Assembly (NCBI RefSeq): GCF_000981895.1
Contig: NZ_LATD01000226.1
Coordinates: 1-35,337, forward strand
Source: Streptomyces odonnellii
GTDB taxonomy: Bacteria > Actinomycetota > Actinomycetes > Streptomycetales > Streptomycetaceae
Length of the DNA stretch: 35,337 nucleotides
Direction of reading: 5' to 3'
A program made the translations under genes and the position numbers. Under the pieces are notes generated by a model, which ran no database searches, was not told the DNA's origin, and saw nothing but the letters and a program-made list of their open reading frames with translations. Positions 7,061 through 15,462 of this stretch are shown here, piece after piece. The first letter of the stretch is position 1; each line of letters opens with the position of its first letter.

Positions 7061-8129
7061 GCGGTCCGCCACGCCACCCGTACTGCATGCGCCGGGGTCG
7101 GCTCCTGATGAAGTGGTCCAGGACATCGCTGCGGTCACCAGAGCACTCGTCCTGCCGCCCCTGCGGTCGGCGGTGCAGGGACTTCATCCTGATCTCGCCC
7201 GCTTGTGCGGCTATCACTTCGGCTGGTCCGACCTGCGGGGCCGGCCGACGGGAACCGAGGACGCGGGCAAGCTCGTGCGGGCCCGGGTCGCCCTCCTCGC
7301 GGCGGCGGCTGCCGGCGCGGATCCGGTCGCCGCCGTCTCCGGCGCGGTCGCGGTGGAGTTGGTGCACAACTTCTCGCTGCTGCACGACGACATCATGGAC
7401 GCGGACGAACGCCGCAGGGGACGCGCGACCGCTTGGTCGGCCTTCGGCATACCCGGCGCGGTACTGGGCGGGGACGCTCTGACGGCGCTGGCACTGCGCC
7501 AGTTGACGACGGTCCCCGGTGAGGCCGGCCGGACGGCGGTGACCATGCTGGTGGACACCCTGCACGAAATGATCCACGGTCAGGCGGCAGACCTTGCGCT
7601 GGACCGGATTCCAGGGAGCAAGGTGACCTACCGGCACTACGTCGACGCGTCGTACAAGACCACCGCCCTGTTGTCCGCGGCCTGCGGGATCGGAGCAGTC
7701 CTGGGCGGAGCCTCCGGTGAACTGGTCGACCTGCTGCACAGAACGGCCGGCGACGTCGGCCTGGCGTGGCAGATCGCCAACGACGTGGAGGACATCTGGG
7801 GCGATCCGGTGGTCACCGGAAAGCGGGCGTTCAGTGATCTGAGGCTGGGGAAGAAGACCCTTCCGGTGATCGCCGCACTGCGCAGCGGGACCGACGAAGG
7901 AGACCGGCTGGCCGGCCTGCTGATGAGCGCCGGCGCAGAGAAGGAGGAGCCCGAACTGCTGCTCCAGGCCGACCTCATCGAGGCCGCGGGCGGCCGACGG
8001 CATGCTGAGGAGCTGTCGAACCGGCACCTTCGGGGCTCGCTGAACGACCTTGCCGGTTCCCTGCCCCCCACGGCCGCGCGGGACGAACTCATCAGGCTGT
8101 TCAGGTTCATCGTCACCCGGGCGAAGTAA
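7053..8129 (+). CDS. trans-Polyprenyl diphosphate synthase, coupled to the methyltransferase
   Basis: All-alpha isoprenyl diphosphate synthase of 358 residues that condenses IPP with allylic diphosphates. First aspartate motif DDIMD at 112-116 (LLHDDIMDADERRRGR) is canonical. The second reads ANDVEDIWGDP, with Asn243 in place of the first Asp of DDxxD and an acidic pair after it, a departure from standard GGPP synthases. Phe lies five residues before the first motif, a feature linked to C20 chain length. The ATG at 7053, behind AGAAGG, overlaps the end of the methyltransferase gene. Because the cluster has a second, more canonical synthase at 10235, this one may be specialised for a methylated substrate or a different chain length (inference). 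A strong terminator follows. Confidence 0.9.
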   Translation: MPERSATPPVLHAPGSAPDEVVQDIAAVTRALVLPPLRSAVQGLHPDLARLCGYHFGWSDLRGRPTGTEDAGKLVRARVALLAAAAAGADPVAAVSGAVAVELVHNFSLLHDDIMDADERRRGRATAWSAFGIPGAVLGGDALTALALRQLTTVPGEAGRTAVTMLVDTLHEMIHGQAADLALDRIPGSKVTYRHYVDASYKTTALLSAACGIGAVLGGASGELVDLLHRTAGDVGLAWQIANDVEDIWGDPVVTGKRAFSDLRLGKKTLPVIAALRSGTDEGDRLAGLLMSAGAEKEEPELLLQADLIEAAGGRRHAEELSNRHLRGSLNDLAGSLPPTAARDELIRLFRFIVTRAK

Positions 8130-8166
8130 GGCGCCCGGTGGTCGGGGTGTGGGCTGGGAACGGCCA

Positions 8167-8208
8167 TGACCTGCGGAGGACGGCCTTCGGGGTGTCCTCC
8201 GCAGGTCA
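8167..8208. terminator. Bidirectional stem-loop terminator between convergent genes
   Basis: TGACCTGCGGAGGAC (8167-8181) pairs perfectly with GTCCTCCGCAGGTCA (8194-8208) across a 12-base loop. It lies 37 bases after the prenyl synthase stop on the plus strand and overlaps the stop codon (8206-8208) of the convergent NTF2-like gene, so it can end both transcripts. Confidence 0.8.
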
Positions 8209-8601
8209 GTCGATGAGCGCTTCCTGGAAGGCGGCCGCGTCCGTGAGTCGGAAGAACTCTTCGATACGGCGGATCCGGTGCCCGTCGGAGGAGAGGAACA
8301 GCCGGGCTGTCACCGGGAAAGTGAACCGGCGCCCTCGTACGGTCAAGCCACGGGCAACGTATTCCACGCTGACGCCGTGCTCGGTGGGTGTGTATTTACG
8401 TTCCGTGTAACGCAAGGAGGCAACAGCGGACCACAGGGCGTGCGAACCGCCGAAGAATTCGCGTGCCGAATGGTCGGACCGCTCATGCTCGTTCCATAAC
8501 GTGGCGTCGTTGTCCAGGATTCCCAGTACTGTTTCGAAGTCTCGCTGCTCGACGGCGTCGTAAAGTATTTCGGCGATTCTCATAGCGCTTTCATGGGTCA
8601 C
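8206..8601 (-). CDS. NTF2-like / SnoaL-like small protein
   Basis: 131 residues with the length and pattern of the NTF2-like cone fold: an N-terminal helix pair (AMRIAEILYDAVEQRDFETV), NDATLWNEHERSDHS, then long strands RGLTVRGRRFTFPVTARLFL and HRIRRIEEFF, a typical SnoaL-like C-terminal signature. Members bind small hydrophobic molecules and include polyketide cyclases, isomerases and limonene-epoxide hydrolase; sequence alone does not pick one. Start is a GTG at 8601 with CAGGAG upstream. It is divergent from the GNAT gene across 53 bases. In a terpenoid cluster an epoxide hydrolase, isomerase or ligand-binding role is conceivable (inference). No secretion signal. Confidence 0.75.
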   Translation of the reverse strand: MTHESAMRIAEILYDAVEQRDFETVLGILDNDATLWNEHERSDHSAREFFGGSHALWSAVASLRYTERKYTPTEHGVSVEYVARGLTVRGRRFTFPVTARLFLSSDGHRIRRIEEFFRLTDAAAFQEALID

Positions 8602-8654
8602 GGTTACGACTCCTGTGGGGAGAGTTGGGGGCGTAAATCAACGGAAGGAATCGA

Positions 8655-9155
8655 ATGTCCTCCATGAGTGATGTCTGTCTGCATACGGCCACCTTTTCGC
8701 AACTCGATGCGAAAACGCTCTACGACCTGCTGCGTCTCAGGGTGGACGTGTTCGTGGTGGAACAGGACTGCGCCTACGCCGAGTTGGACGGGCGTGACCT
8801 GGAGCTGACCACGACGCACCTGTGGCTCACGTTCCGGGGCGACGAACGGCCGGTGGCCTACCTGAGAGTCCTGGCGGACACCGAGGGACTGCGCATAGGG
8901 CGAGTGGTCACCGTGCCGGGTCGGCGGCGCACAGGCCTCGCGGGGCTGCTGCTGGACGCCGCGCTGCACACGGTCGCGTCGGATCGCACGGTCCGGCTGC
9001 ATGCCCAGCTCTCAGCTGTCTCGCTCTACGCGAAACGCGGGTTCGTCACGGAAGGCGACGTCTTCCTGGAGGACGACATCCGGCACATCGCGATGGTCCG
9101 TCCTGCTGCGGCCGCGACGGGACATCAGGAACGCCGCAACGCCGGCGCAAGGTAG
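8655..9155 (+). CDS. GNAT-family N-acetyltransferase, ElaA-like
   Basis: 166 residues. The N-terminal half matches the ElaA subgroup of GNAT proteins: FSQLDAKTLYDLLRLRVDVF then VVEQDCAYAELDGRDLE. The acetyl-CoA pyrophosphate loop is seen as RVVTVPGRRRTGLAGLLL (the R/Q-x-x-G-x-G/A region, here RRRTGLA). Late segment LHAQLSAVSLYAKRGFVTEG is the usual GNAT beta6/alpha4. Acetyl acceptor is unknown; a primary amine on the cluster product (compare the aminotransferase) or a general housekeeping role are both possible. Start ATG has GGAAGG about 7 bases before. Its 3' end overlaps the convergent transporter gene by 144 bases, so the last 14 residues (after VRPAA) may be non-essential. Confidence 0.85.
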   Translation: MSSMSDVCLHTATFSQLDAKTLYDLLRLRVDVFVVEQDCAYAELDGRDLELTTTHLWLTFRGDERPVAYLRVLADTEGLRIGRVVTVPGRRRTGLAGLLLDAALHTVASDRTVRLHAQLSAVSLYAKRGFVTEGDVFLEDDIRHIAMVRPAAAATGHQERRNAGAR

Positions 9156-9971
9156 AGCGACTACCGCGTAGGCGACGGCGGGCACGGCGAAGGCCGAATC
9201 GTGCGCCATCGCCGGGCCGAGGGCTATCGCCAGCGCCAGCCCGCTGTTGTGGACACCAATGTCCAGGCTGATGGCGGCGGACTGCGGTCCCGTCACACCC
9301 AGCAACCGGGGGATCGTGTAACCCACAGTCAAGCTGATGACGCAGAACGTGGCGGCGGCTGGCCCGACCTCTCCCAAATGGCCGAGCAGCCGGGACCGCT
9401 CCGTCAACACGGCGAGGACGGCCATGAGCGCCAGGAACGTGCCGGACAGCTTCTTCACCGGCCCACCGAGTCGGTTCGCCCATGTCGGACGCTTCGCTCG
9501 GACGGCCATGCCCGCCGCCACTGGCAGCAGAATTAGCACCCACAGGGACACGAGCTCCCCGAATCCCAGGTCGACATCACGGAGTCCGCCTGGCAGGAAG
9601 TGGGCTGCGGACACACCGACCAGGGCCGGCAGAGTGAGAACTGCGAGGACCGAGTTGATCGCGGTGAGTGTGATGTTGAGGGCGACATCACCCCCGGCCA
9701 GGTGGCTGAAGAGCCCGGCAGTGGTGCCTCCCGGCGCAGCCGCGACAAGCATCATCCCCACAGCTGCGGAACCGCTCAGGCCGAAAGCGTGGGCGAGGGC
9801 GAAGCACACCCCCGGCAGCAGGACCGACTGACAAATAAGGCAGACGGCGACGGCGCGTGGCGAACGCAGGGCGCGCCGAAAGTCCTCCCGGGTGAGGGCG
9901 AGACCGAGGCCCAGCATGAGCACCACGATCGCGATCGGTAACAGGCTGGAAAGCAAGGAATTACCGTCCAC
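9012..9971 (-). CDS. Bile acid:sodium symporter (BASS) family membrane transporter
   Basis: 319 residues with about nine or ten hydrophobic segments starting at LLPIAIVVLMLGLGLAL. The family signatures are clear: DFRRALRSPRAV after TM1, MMLVAAAPGGTTAGLFSHLA with the sodium-site region, and GVHNSGLALAIALGPAM in the crossing-helix segment. BASS proteins move bile acids, pantoate, keto acids and other organic anions with sodium, so export or import of an intermediate or product is plausible but not shown. The open frame extends to 10088; I choose the GTG at 9971 because hydrophobic sequence starts right after it and AAGGGA precedes it. It is divergent from the second prenyl synthase over 263 bp, which must hold both promoters, and overlaps the GNAT gene tail-to-tail. 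Confidence 0.85.
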   Translation of the reverse strand: MDGNSLLSSLLPIAIVVLMLGLGLALTREDFRRALRSPRAVAVCLICQSVLLPGVCFALAHAFGLSGSAAVGMMLVAAAPGGTTAGLFSHLAGGDVALNITLTAINSVLAVLTLPALVGVSAAHFLPGGLRDVDLGFGELVSLWVLILLPVAAGMAVRAKRPTWANRLGGPVKKLSGTFLALMAVLAVLTERSRLLGHLGEVGPAAATFCVISLTVGYTIPRLLGVTGPQSAAISLDIGVHNSGLALAIALGPAMAHDSAFAVPAVAYAVVALPCAGVAAFLMSRRGRSRTDHRDVPDVVLQEDVAFRDEPAFRVERDS

Positions 9972-10234
9972 GGCAAGTTGTCCCTTCGGTCGCGGAGCGC
10001 TGCGTGCGCCAGGGAATTCAATAATCCCATTCGGGTTGCCTGCCGGCCAAGGCTCGGCTCGTGAACGCTCACACCGTCTCCTGTCCAAGCGGAGTCCACA
10101 TTTGCTACGTGGCTGTCAACATTCGTGGCGTTGCTCCGTCGCGAACTCCTGCGTAGTTTTGCAATGCCGGGGAATTCATTCGGCTCGACAGGTCGACTCA
10201 CTATTGACTTATGCGAACGGGCAGGAGAGAGTCT

Positions 10235-11380
10235 GTGGCGGAGCATTTGCTGACTTCGGATACTGTGGCCGTTTCTTTGGGTGAAGTTGATCTTTCTTCG
10301 ACCCGTGACGCGATTGACGTCGAGCTCTATGGGTTCCTGGACCGGAAACGGCGTTCCCTTTCGGACCCGATCGATGCGCAACTGAGCGCAGCCATAGACC
10401 TCCTGGAAGAGCTGGCCGGTGCCGGCGGAAAGCGGCTTCGGCCCCTGCTCTGCCATTGCGGATGGCTCGCTGCCGGGGGCGTCGGCGACGACGCGCCTGT
10501 TCTCAAGATCGCAGCGAGCCTCGAACTCTTTCATATGTTCGCCCTCATCCACGACGATGTCATGGATGCCTCGGAGTCCCGCCGCGGTCGACCGACCCTG
10601 CACCGCCGCATGGCCGATGACGCCGACTTGAATACTCCGCGTACGACGGGCGCCCACAGGCGACGTCTCCGGGGCGACGACGCTGACCGCCTCGCCAACA
10701 ATTGCGCGATCCTCGTGGGCGATCTTGCACTCGTCTGGTCGGACGAGCTGATCCACTCCAGTGGTCTGGCCTCCGCCCAGTTGCGCGCCATCCGGCCGCT
10801 CCTGGACGCCATGCGTACGGAACTCATGCTGGGCCAGTACCTCGATGTGCGTGCCGCTTGTGATCTTGATGTCGATGTCGACATGGCGTTGGCCATCGCC
10901 CGGCACAAGAGTGGCCGGTACACCATCGAGCGTCCGCTGCAAATCGGTGTCGCCTTGGCCGGCGGGAGCGAGGAGATGCTGCGCGCCTGCTCCGACTTCG
11001 CTCTCCCCGTCGGCGAGGCGTTCCAACTGCGCGACGACATCCTGGGCGTTTTCGGGGATCCGGCCGTCACCGGAAAGTCCCGTCTTGAGGATCTGCGTGA
11101 CGGGAAGGCCACCGCCCTCATCGCACTTGCACTGAAGCAGGCGGACGCGGCCCAACGCCGGACGCTCACGGGGCGGTTCGGCGATCCGGAACTGGACGAC
11201 GCGGGAGCCGCGGAGGTGCGTGAGCTTTTGATCGCCACCAAGGCGGTGGAAACCGTCGAGGAGATGATCCGGGAACGCTGGCAGCGTGGCATGCAGGCGT
11301 TGGAGGACCTTCCGTTCCACGCCGCGGGGCGAGGCGCGCTCCGCTCCCTCGCGGTCGCGGCGACTCAGCGCAAGGCCTGA
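10235..11380 (+). CDS. Geranylgeranyl diphosphate synthase-type trans-prenyltransferase
   Basis: 381 residues. First aspartate motif DDVMD at 107-111 in FALIHDDVMDASESRRGRP and second motif LRDDILGVFGDP at about 266-275 are both intact, as are GGKRLRP near residue 65 and the KSGRYT lysine motif. Phe at position -5 from the first motif fits GGPP as product. I choose the GTG at 10235 because AGGAGA lies 6-7 bases before it; the in-frame ATG at 10211 has no comparable site. It starts the 10-kb plus-strand run that continues with the class II cyclase 53 bases later, so it should supply GGPP to that enzyme. Second prenyl synthase in the cluster (see 7053). Confidence 0.93.
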   Translation: MAEHLLTSDTVAVSLGEVDLSSTRDAIDVELYGFLDRKRRSLSDPIDAQLSAAIDLLEELAGAGGKRLRPLLCHCGWLAAGGVGDDAPVLKIAASLELFHMFALIHDDVMDASESRRGRPTLHRRMADDADLNTPRTTGAHRRRLRGDDADRLANNCAILVGDLALVWSDELIHSSGLASAQLRAIRPLLDAMRTELMLGQYLDVRAACDLDVDVDMALAIARHKSGRYTIERPLQIGVALAGGSEEMLRACSDFALPVGEAFQLRDDILGVFGDPAVTGKSRLEDLRDGKATALIALALKQADAAQRRTLTGRFGDPELDDAGAAEVRELLIATKAVETVEEMIRERWQRGMQALEDLPFHAAGRGALRSLAVAATQRKA

Positions 11381-11433
11381 GCCCCTGACCGTTCCTTCCC
11401 GACCCACAGCTGATGAGCCCGAGGAGAGTGGTT

Positions 11434-13089
11434 GTGAACCGTACGCCGACTGCTGAGCAGGCGTCCGCACAGGACACAGCAGCGCCCGAGGAGTTCGACG
11501 AGGCGCAGACGCTTCTTGAGGCGTCACACGCGGACCCGTGGGCACAGATCAGTCCCTCGGTCTACGAGAACGCCCGTGTGGTTACCGTGGCTCCCTGGCT
11601 CGGCGGAGCCGGCCGACGACTGCGTTTCCTCTGCGAGGAGCAAGCAACTGACGGTGGCTGGGGTATCAGCGGTTTCCGCCTCGTACCGACACTCAGCGCC
11701 GTAGAAGCATTGCTGACGGCCTGGAGGCGAGGAGAGGAGGCTGCGGGGGCCGGACCGGAGTACGTGCGACGTGCGGCTGTGCGCGGAATCGAGACCTTGT
11801 GCACATGGCTGACCGGCGGGCAGGGCTCGGAAGAGGCCGAGCATCTGCCCGACACCGTGGCCATCGAGGTGGTGGTGCCGGGTCTGATCGCCCAGATCAA
11901 CGCGCGTCTGGACGAATGCCGTACGACCCCCTTGCCCGGCCTTCCTGAGCGGCTGGTCTCACTCGGCCTGCCGCTGCCACGTGGTACGGACGATTCGATC
12001 CTGGCAGCGCTCCGGGCGGCCACGGCCGGTGGCCGGACTCTGCCGCCCAAGCTTTGGCACGCCTGGGAGATTCTCAGTCCGGGCCGTCCGTTCGCACGGG
12101 AGGTCCGGCCGGTCAACGGTTCGGTGAGCTGCTCGCCAGCGGCGACGGCGGCCTGGTTGGGCGGCAGCCCTACGGGCCCGGAATCCCTCGGCGCGGGGAT
12201 GACGCCGATGATACCGGCCACTGGAGAGGCCCGGGCCGCCCTGCGCTTCCTGGAAGACCTGCAACAGCACCGCGGCGGGCTGCTGCCACTTGGCGGCCCA
12301 ATGCCCAACTTCGAGCGCGCCTGGATCCTTGCAAGCCTGGCCACGCACGGCGTCCCGCACCAGGCGTCGGAGGAGCTCCTCGACGACCTGGACGCCGTGT
12401 GTCTGGAGGAGGGAATGTCGGCCGGTGACGGCTTGCCACCGGACGCTGACGACACCGCGGTGGGTTTGTACGCGCTGGCCCGGCACGGCCGCCGACGTCG
12501 GCCCGACAGCCTGCTGCGGTACTTCAACGAGGGACACTTCTGCACCTACCCCGACGAACGCACAGCCTCGCCGACCGCGAACGCCCATGCGCTGGAGGCG
12601 TTGGGGTACTGGACGAGTCGCTATCCCGAGGACGTGCCCCGCTTCGGCGCGGCGGTGGTAGGCGCCTCGGACTGGCTGCTGTCCGTCCAGAACGCGGACG
12701 GCAGTTGGACCGACAAGTGGAACGGTTCGCCGTACTACGCCACCGCCAGCTGTGTGGAGGCGCTGGCCGCCTACGCTGGGGAGACCGCCCGTCCTGCCGT
12801 GGAGCGCGCGGTGTCCTGGGTGCTGAACACACGTCACCCTGGTGGGCTGTGGGGGCACGGAGCTGGCACGGTCGAGGAGACGGCCTACGCGGTCTGGATC
12901 CTGCGGTGGTCGCAGGATCACCGGTGCGCGCGGCAGGTCAAGGAAGCGCTGGACGCCGCGCGCGACACCCTGACCCGAGGCACGATCACCGAGGTCAGCA
13001 CTCCGTTGTGGATCGGCAAGGACGTCTACACACCCGTGCGCATTGCGCGTGCCGCCCGCCTGTCCGCCCTGCATGAGCTGGTGAGGTGA
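11434..13089 (+). CDS. Class II diterpene cyclase (DxDD, copalyl-diphosphate-synthase-like)
   Basis: 551-residue protein of beta-gamma terpene cyclase architecture. The catalytic acid motif is D337-A-D-D340 in LPPDADDTAVGLYAL, which protonates GGPP to start bicyclisation while keeping the diphosphate. N-terminal CEEQATDGGWGISGF and C-terminal QNADGSWTDKWNGSPYYATA are QW-like repeats of this fold, and HGAGTVEETAYAV is the usual C-terminal segment. No DDxxD motif, so it is monofunctional. The in-frame ATG at 11413 is an alternative start, but AGGAGA at 11423-11428 fits the GTG at 11434. Three bases separate it from the class I synthase gene, so the two are very likely a sequential pair. Product stereochemistry (ent, normal or syn CPP, or a hydroxylated or methylated analogue) cannot be told. 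Confidence 0.93.
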   Translation: MNRTPTAEQASAQDTAAPEEFDEAQTLLEASHADPWAQISPSVYENARVVTVAPWLGGAGRRLRFLCEEQATDGGWGISGFRLVPTLSAVEALLTAWRRGEEAAGAGPEYVRRAAVRGIETLCTWLTGGQGSEEAEHLPDTVAIEVVVPGLIAQINARLDECRTTPLPGLPERLVSLGLPLPRGTDDSILAALRAATAGGRTLPPKLWHAWEILSPGRPFAREVRPVNGSVSCSPAATAAWLGGSPTGPESLGAGMTPMIPATGEARAALRFLEDLQQHRGGLLPLGGPMPNFERAWILASLATHGVPHQASEELLDDLDAVCLEEGMSAGDGLPPDADDTAVGLYALARHGRRRRPDSLLRYFNEGHFCTYPDERTASPTANAHALEALGYWTSRYPEDVPRFGAAVVGASDWLLSVQNADGSWTDKWNGSPYYATASCVEALAAYAGETARPAVERAVSWVLNTRHPGGLWGHGAGTVEETAYAVWILRWSQDHRCARQVKEALDAARDTLTRGTITEVSTPLWIGKDVYTPVRIARAARLSALHELVR

Positions 13090-13092
13090 GCC

Positions 13093-14073
13093 GTGACGTC
13101 CGCACAGACCCGTGACACCTCGGCGGAAGTCCTCGTGGTCGACTGTCCGTTTCCTGACCGCTCCAGTCCGTACGGCAACGCCGCAGCCGAGTACGTCCGC
13201 CAGATCGCCGCCGCGGCCGGGGTACGAGGCCGAGCCGGCTCCGCTGTGGTGCACGGCATCGCGCTCGGGGAGGCGGCGGCGCTGACCTACCCCGATGCGG
13301 ACGAGGATCGGCTCGCCGTCGCCGCTCTGTGGATCGCCTTCCTCGTGTTGTTCGACGACACCTGGAGCGATCTGCTTAGCCTGGACGAGGGCTGGCTGGA
13401 GCCGGTGCTGGAACAGCACGCGATCATCCACTCAGTCTTGGACGGACACACAGCGGACGACCCGCTGGCCCGCCTGCTCGGCCAGGTCCTCAAGGACATT
13501 CAGCGGATCGATCCGCTGTGGGACGACAGCAGGTTGTGCCGGGAGATCAAGCGCTATCTGGCTGCCACCCTGTGGGAACTGGACCTACGCGACCGGCGAA
13601 TCGTTCCCGACGTGACGTCGTATCTGCGGATGCGCCGCGTCTTCAGCACGATGACCGTGCAGCTGGAGCTCGACTACTTCGTCTGCCGCCTGCGCTTGTC
13701 GGAGCAGGTGCGCGCCCATCCGTGCGTGCAACTGGTGGACATGGCGGTGGCCGACTACGGATGCATCGCTAACGACCTGTACTCCTTCGAGGAGGAACGC
13801 ACACACGGCCTGAGCGCCAACATCGTCACGGTGCTCCAGCACGAGTACGGCTGGGACATACCCACCGCAGAGGCGCATGCGCGGAAGTTGTGCGCCAGGG
13901 CCGTCGAGACGTACGAGGACATCAGCACCCGGCCCGCTCGGTACGGGTTGACCGAGGACGACGATCTTCGGCGCTACTTCGCGCACTACGAGGCGTTCAT
14001 GTCCGCCGCTGCACGTTGGCCGGCCCGCTCGGACCGCTATCGCCCGGGAGCTGTCGGATTCGTCACCCCGTGA
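13093..14073 (+). CDS. Class I terpene synthase
   Basis: 326-residue all-alpha terpene synthase that ionises a prenyl diphosphate. The metal-binding motif is D88-D-T-W-S-D93 in LVLFDDTWSDLL (DDxxxD form) and the second triad is N227-D-L-Y-S-F-E-E-E235. An RY pair near the C terminus (SDRYRPG) corresponds to the diphosphate sensor. The GTG start lies three bases after the class II cyclase stop and overlaps its GAGGTGAG ribosome site with the end of that gene, showing tight coupling. The likely substrate is the class II enzyme's CPP-type product (inference from pairing), giving a polycyclic diterpene. Sesquiterpene synthases share these motifs, so the substrate call rests on context. Confidence 0.93.
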   Translation: MTSAQTRDTSAEVLVVDCPFPDRSSPYGNAAAEYVRQIAAAAGVRGRAGSAVVHGIALGEAAALTYPDADEDRLAVAALWIAFLVLFDDTWSDLLSLDEGWLEPVLEQHAIIHSVLDGHTADDPLARLLGQVLKDIQRIDPLWDDSRLCREIKRYLAATLWELDLRDRRIVPDVTSYLRMRRVFSTMTVQLELDYFVCRLRLSEQVRAHPCVQLVDMAVADYGCIANDLYSFEEERTHGLSANIVTVLQHEYGWDIPTAEAHARKLCARAVETYEDISTRPARYGLTEDDDLRRYFAHYEAFMSAAARWPARSDRYRPGAVGFVTP

Positions 14074-14100
14074 CCTACCTCTAGGGAAGGGAAGAACCCC

Positions 14101-15462
14101 ATGTCCACCACTTTGCGCCCGCCGCGGGCCACGGCACCACCGACCGTTCCCGGTGCCCTGCCTGTGATCGGGCACGGCATCCCCCTGGTGCGGAGCCGCC
14201 TGCAGTTCCTCCAGGAGGCCCGCAGGTACGGCCCCCTGGTCCGGGTACGGGTCGGACCCGCCACCGCCTACCTGGTCAACGACCCTGCACTGCTGCGCCA
14301 GGTGCTGGTGACGGATGCCGCGCGCTTCCCACGGGGCATCCACTTCCGCAAGGCGAGGGCCGTCGCAGGCAACGGCATCATCACAGCCTACGGCGCCCCC
14401 CACCGTCGTCAGCGCAAACTGGTGCTGCCGGCCTTCAACCGCAAGCGAGTGCAGGTGTACGGCGACGTTATGCACGAGATCGCCTCCCAGCGCATTGCGG
14501 CATGGCCGCAGGAGAGCCCTATCGAGCTCAAACCGGAGTTCGTTCAGCTGGCCACGACTGTGGGCACCAAATGCCTGTTCTCCTCGGAGCTGGGCGGATC
14601 GGCGGTGCGAGTGGTGGAGCGCGCGCTGCCCATTCTGACCCGCCAGGTCAGTCTGCGTGCCATGGACCCCACCGGTCTGCTGGAGAAGCTCCCCACACCC
14701 GGGCGACGCAGGTTCGACGAGACGATGACCGAGCTGAACACGATGATCCAGCAGATCATCACCGCCTACCGGCAGAGCGACCGGGATGAGGTGGACCTGT
14801 TGACCATGCTGATGGCTGCCACGGATGAGGACACAGGCCGTGGCATGGACGACCAGCAACTCCGCGACGAGATCATCAGCATCCTGCTCTCCTCGGCCGA
14901 GACCACCGCTCTGACACTGAGCTGGTCCTGCTACGAGTTGGGGCGTGCCCCGGAGATCCAACGCCGCCTCCAGGAAGAGGCGGACTCGGTGCTCGCCGGC
15001 CGTGCTCCCACTCATGAGGACCTCAGTCGGCTGGACCTGACGCGGCGCATCATCAAGGAGACGCTCCGCCTCTATCCGCCCACGTACTTCCTGTCCCGCG
15101 CAGCGGCTCAGGACACGGAACTCGGGGGGTACCGCATCCGCGAGGGCAGCATCGTTCTCTACTCGTTCTACTCGCAGCACCGAGACCCGTTGCTCTTTCG
15201 GTATCCGGCGCGCTTCGATCCAGACCGTTGGCTGGTCGGCCGGGAAGACGATGTCACCCCCGAGGCGTACATGCCGTTCGGAGAAGGCGCCCACCGCTGT
15301 GTGGGAGAAGGCTTCGCCTATGCCGAGGCAATGACCACTCTGGCGCTCATTGCGAGCCTGTGGCATCTGCACCCGGTCTCCGATCAGCCCGTTCGTCCGG
15401 TAGGCACCGTCACCCTCGTCCCCGACGGACTGCGGATGACCGTACGCAGGAGGGAGCGGTGA
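14101..15462 (+). CDS. Cytochrome P450
   Basis: 453 residues, soluble type. I-helix motif reads LLSSAETTALTLSW (Ser in place of the usual Gly before the acid/Thr pair), ExxR is in KETLRLYPPTYF, and the heme loop is MPFGEGAHRCVGEGFAY with Cys400. Starts at ATG behind AGGGAAGGGAAG, 27 bases after the class I synthase. The ferredoxin gene overlaps its stop (GTGA), a common arrangement of a P450 with its electron donor. Probable role is oxidation of the cyclised diterpene, first of two P450s in the cluster. Regiochemistry unknown. Confidence 0.93.
   Translation: MSTTLRPPRATAPPTVPGALPVIGHGIPLVRSRLQFLQEARRYGPLVRVRVGPATAYLVNDPALLRQVLVTDAARFPRGIHFRKARAVAGNGIITAYGAPHRRQRKLVLPAFNRKRVQVYGDVMHEIASQRIAAWPQESPIELKPEFVQLATTVGTKCLFSSELGGSAVRVVERALPILTRQVSLRAMDPTGLLEKLPTPGRRRFDETMTELNTMIQQIITAYRQSDRDEVDLLTMLMAATDEDTGRGMDDQQLRDEIISILLSSAETTALTLSWSCYELGRAPEIQRRLQEEADSVLAGRAPTHEDLSRLDLTRRIIKETLRLYPPTYFLSRAAAQDTELGGYRIREGSIVLYSFYSQHRDPLLFRYPARFDPDRWLVGREDDVTPEAYMPFGEGAHRCVGEGFAYAEAMTTLALIASLWHLHPVSDQPVRPVGTVTLVPDGLRMTVRRRER

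Noticed and set aside
9776..11545. 589-codon minus-strand frame
   Set aside because: Opposite the second prenyl synthase; no recognisable domain, typical high-GC antisense frame.
11959..15372. Minus-strand frames of 490 and 595 codons over the cyclases and P450
   Set aside because: Shadows of genes whose catalytic motifs are intact on the plus strand.
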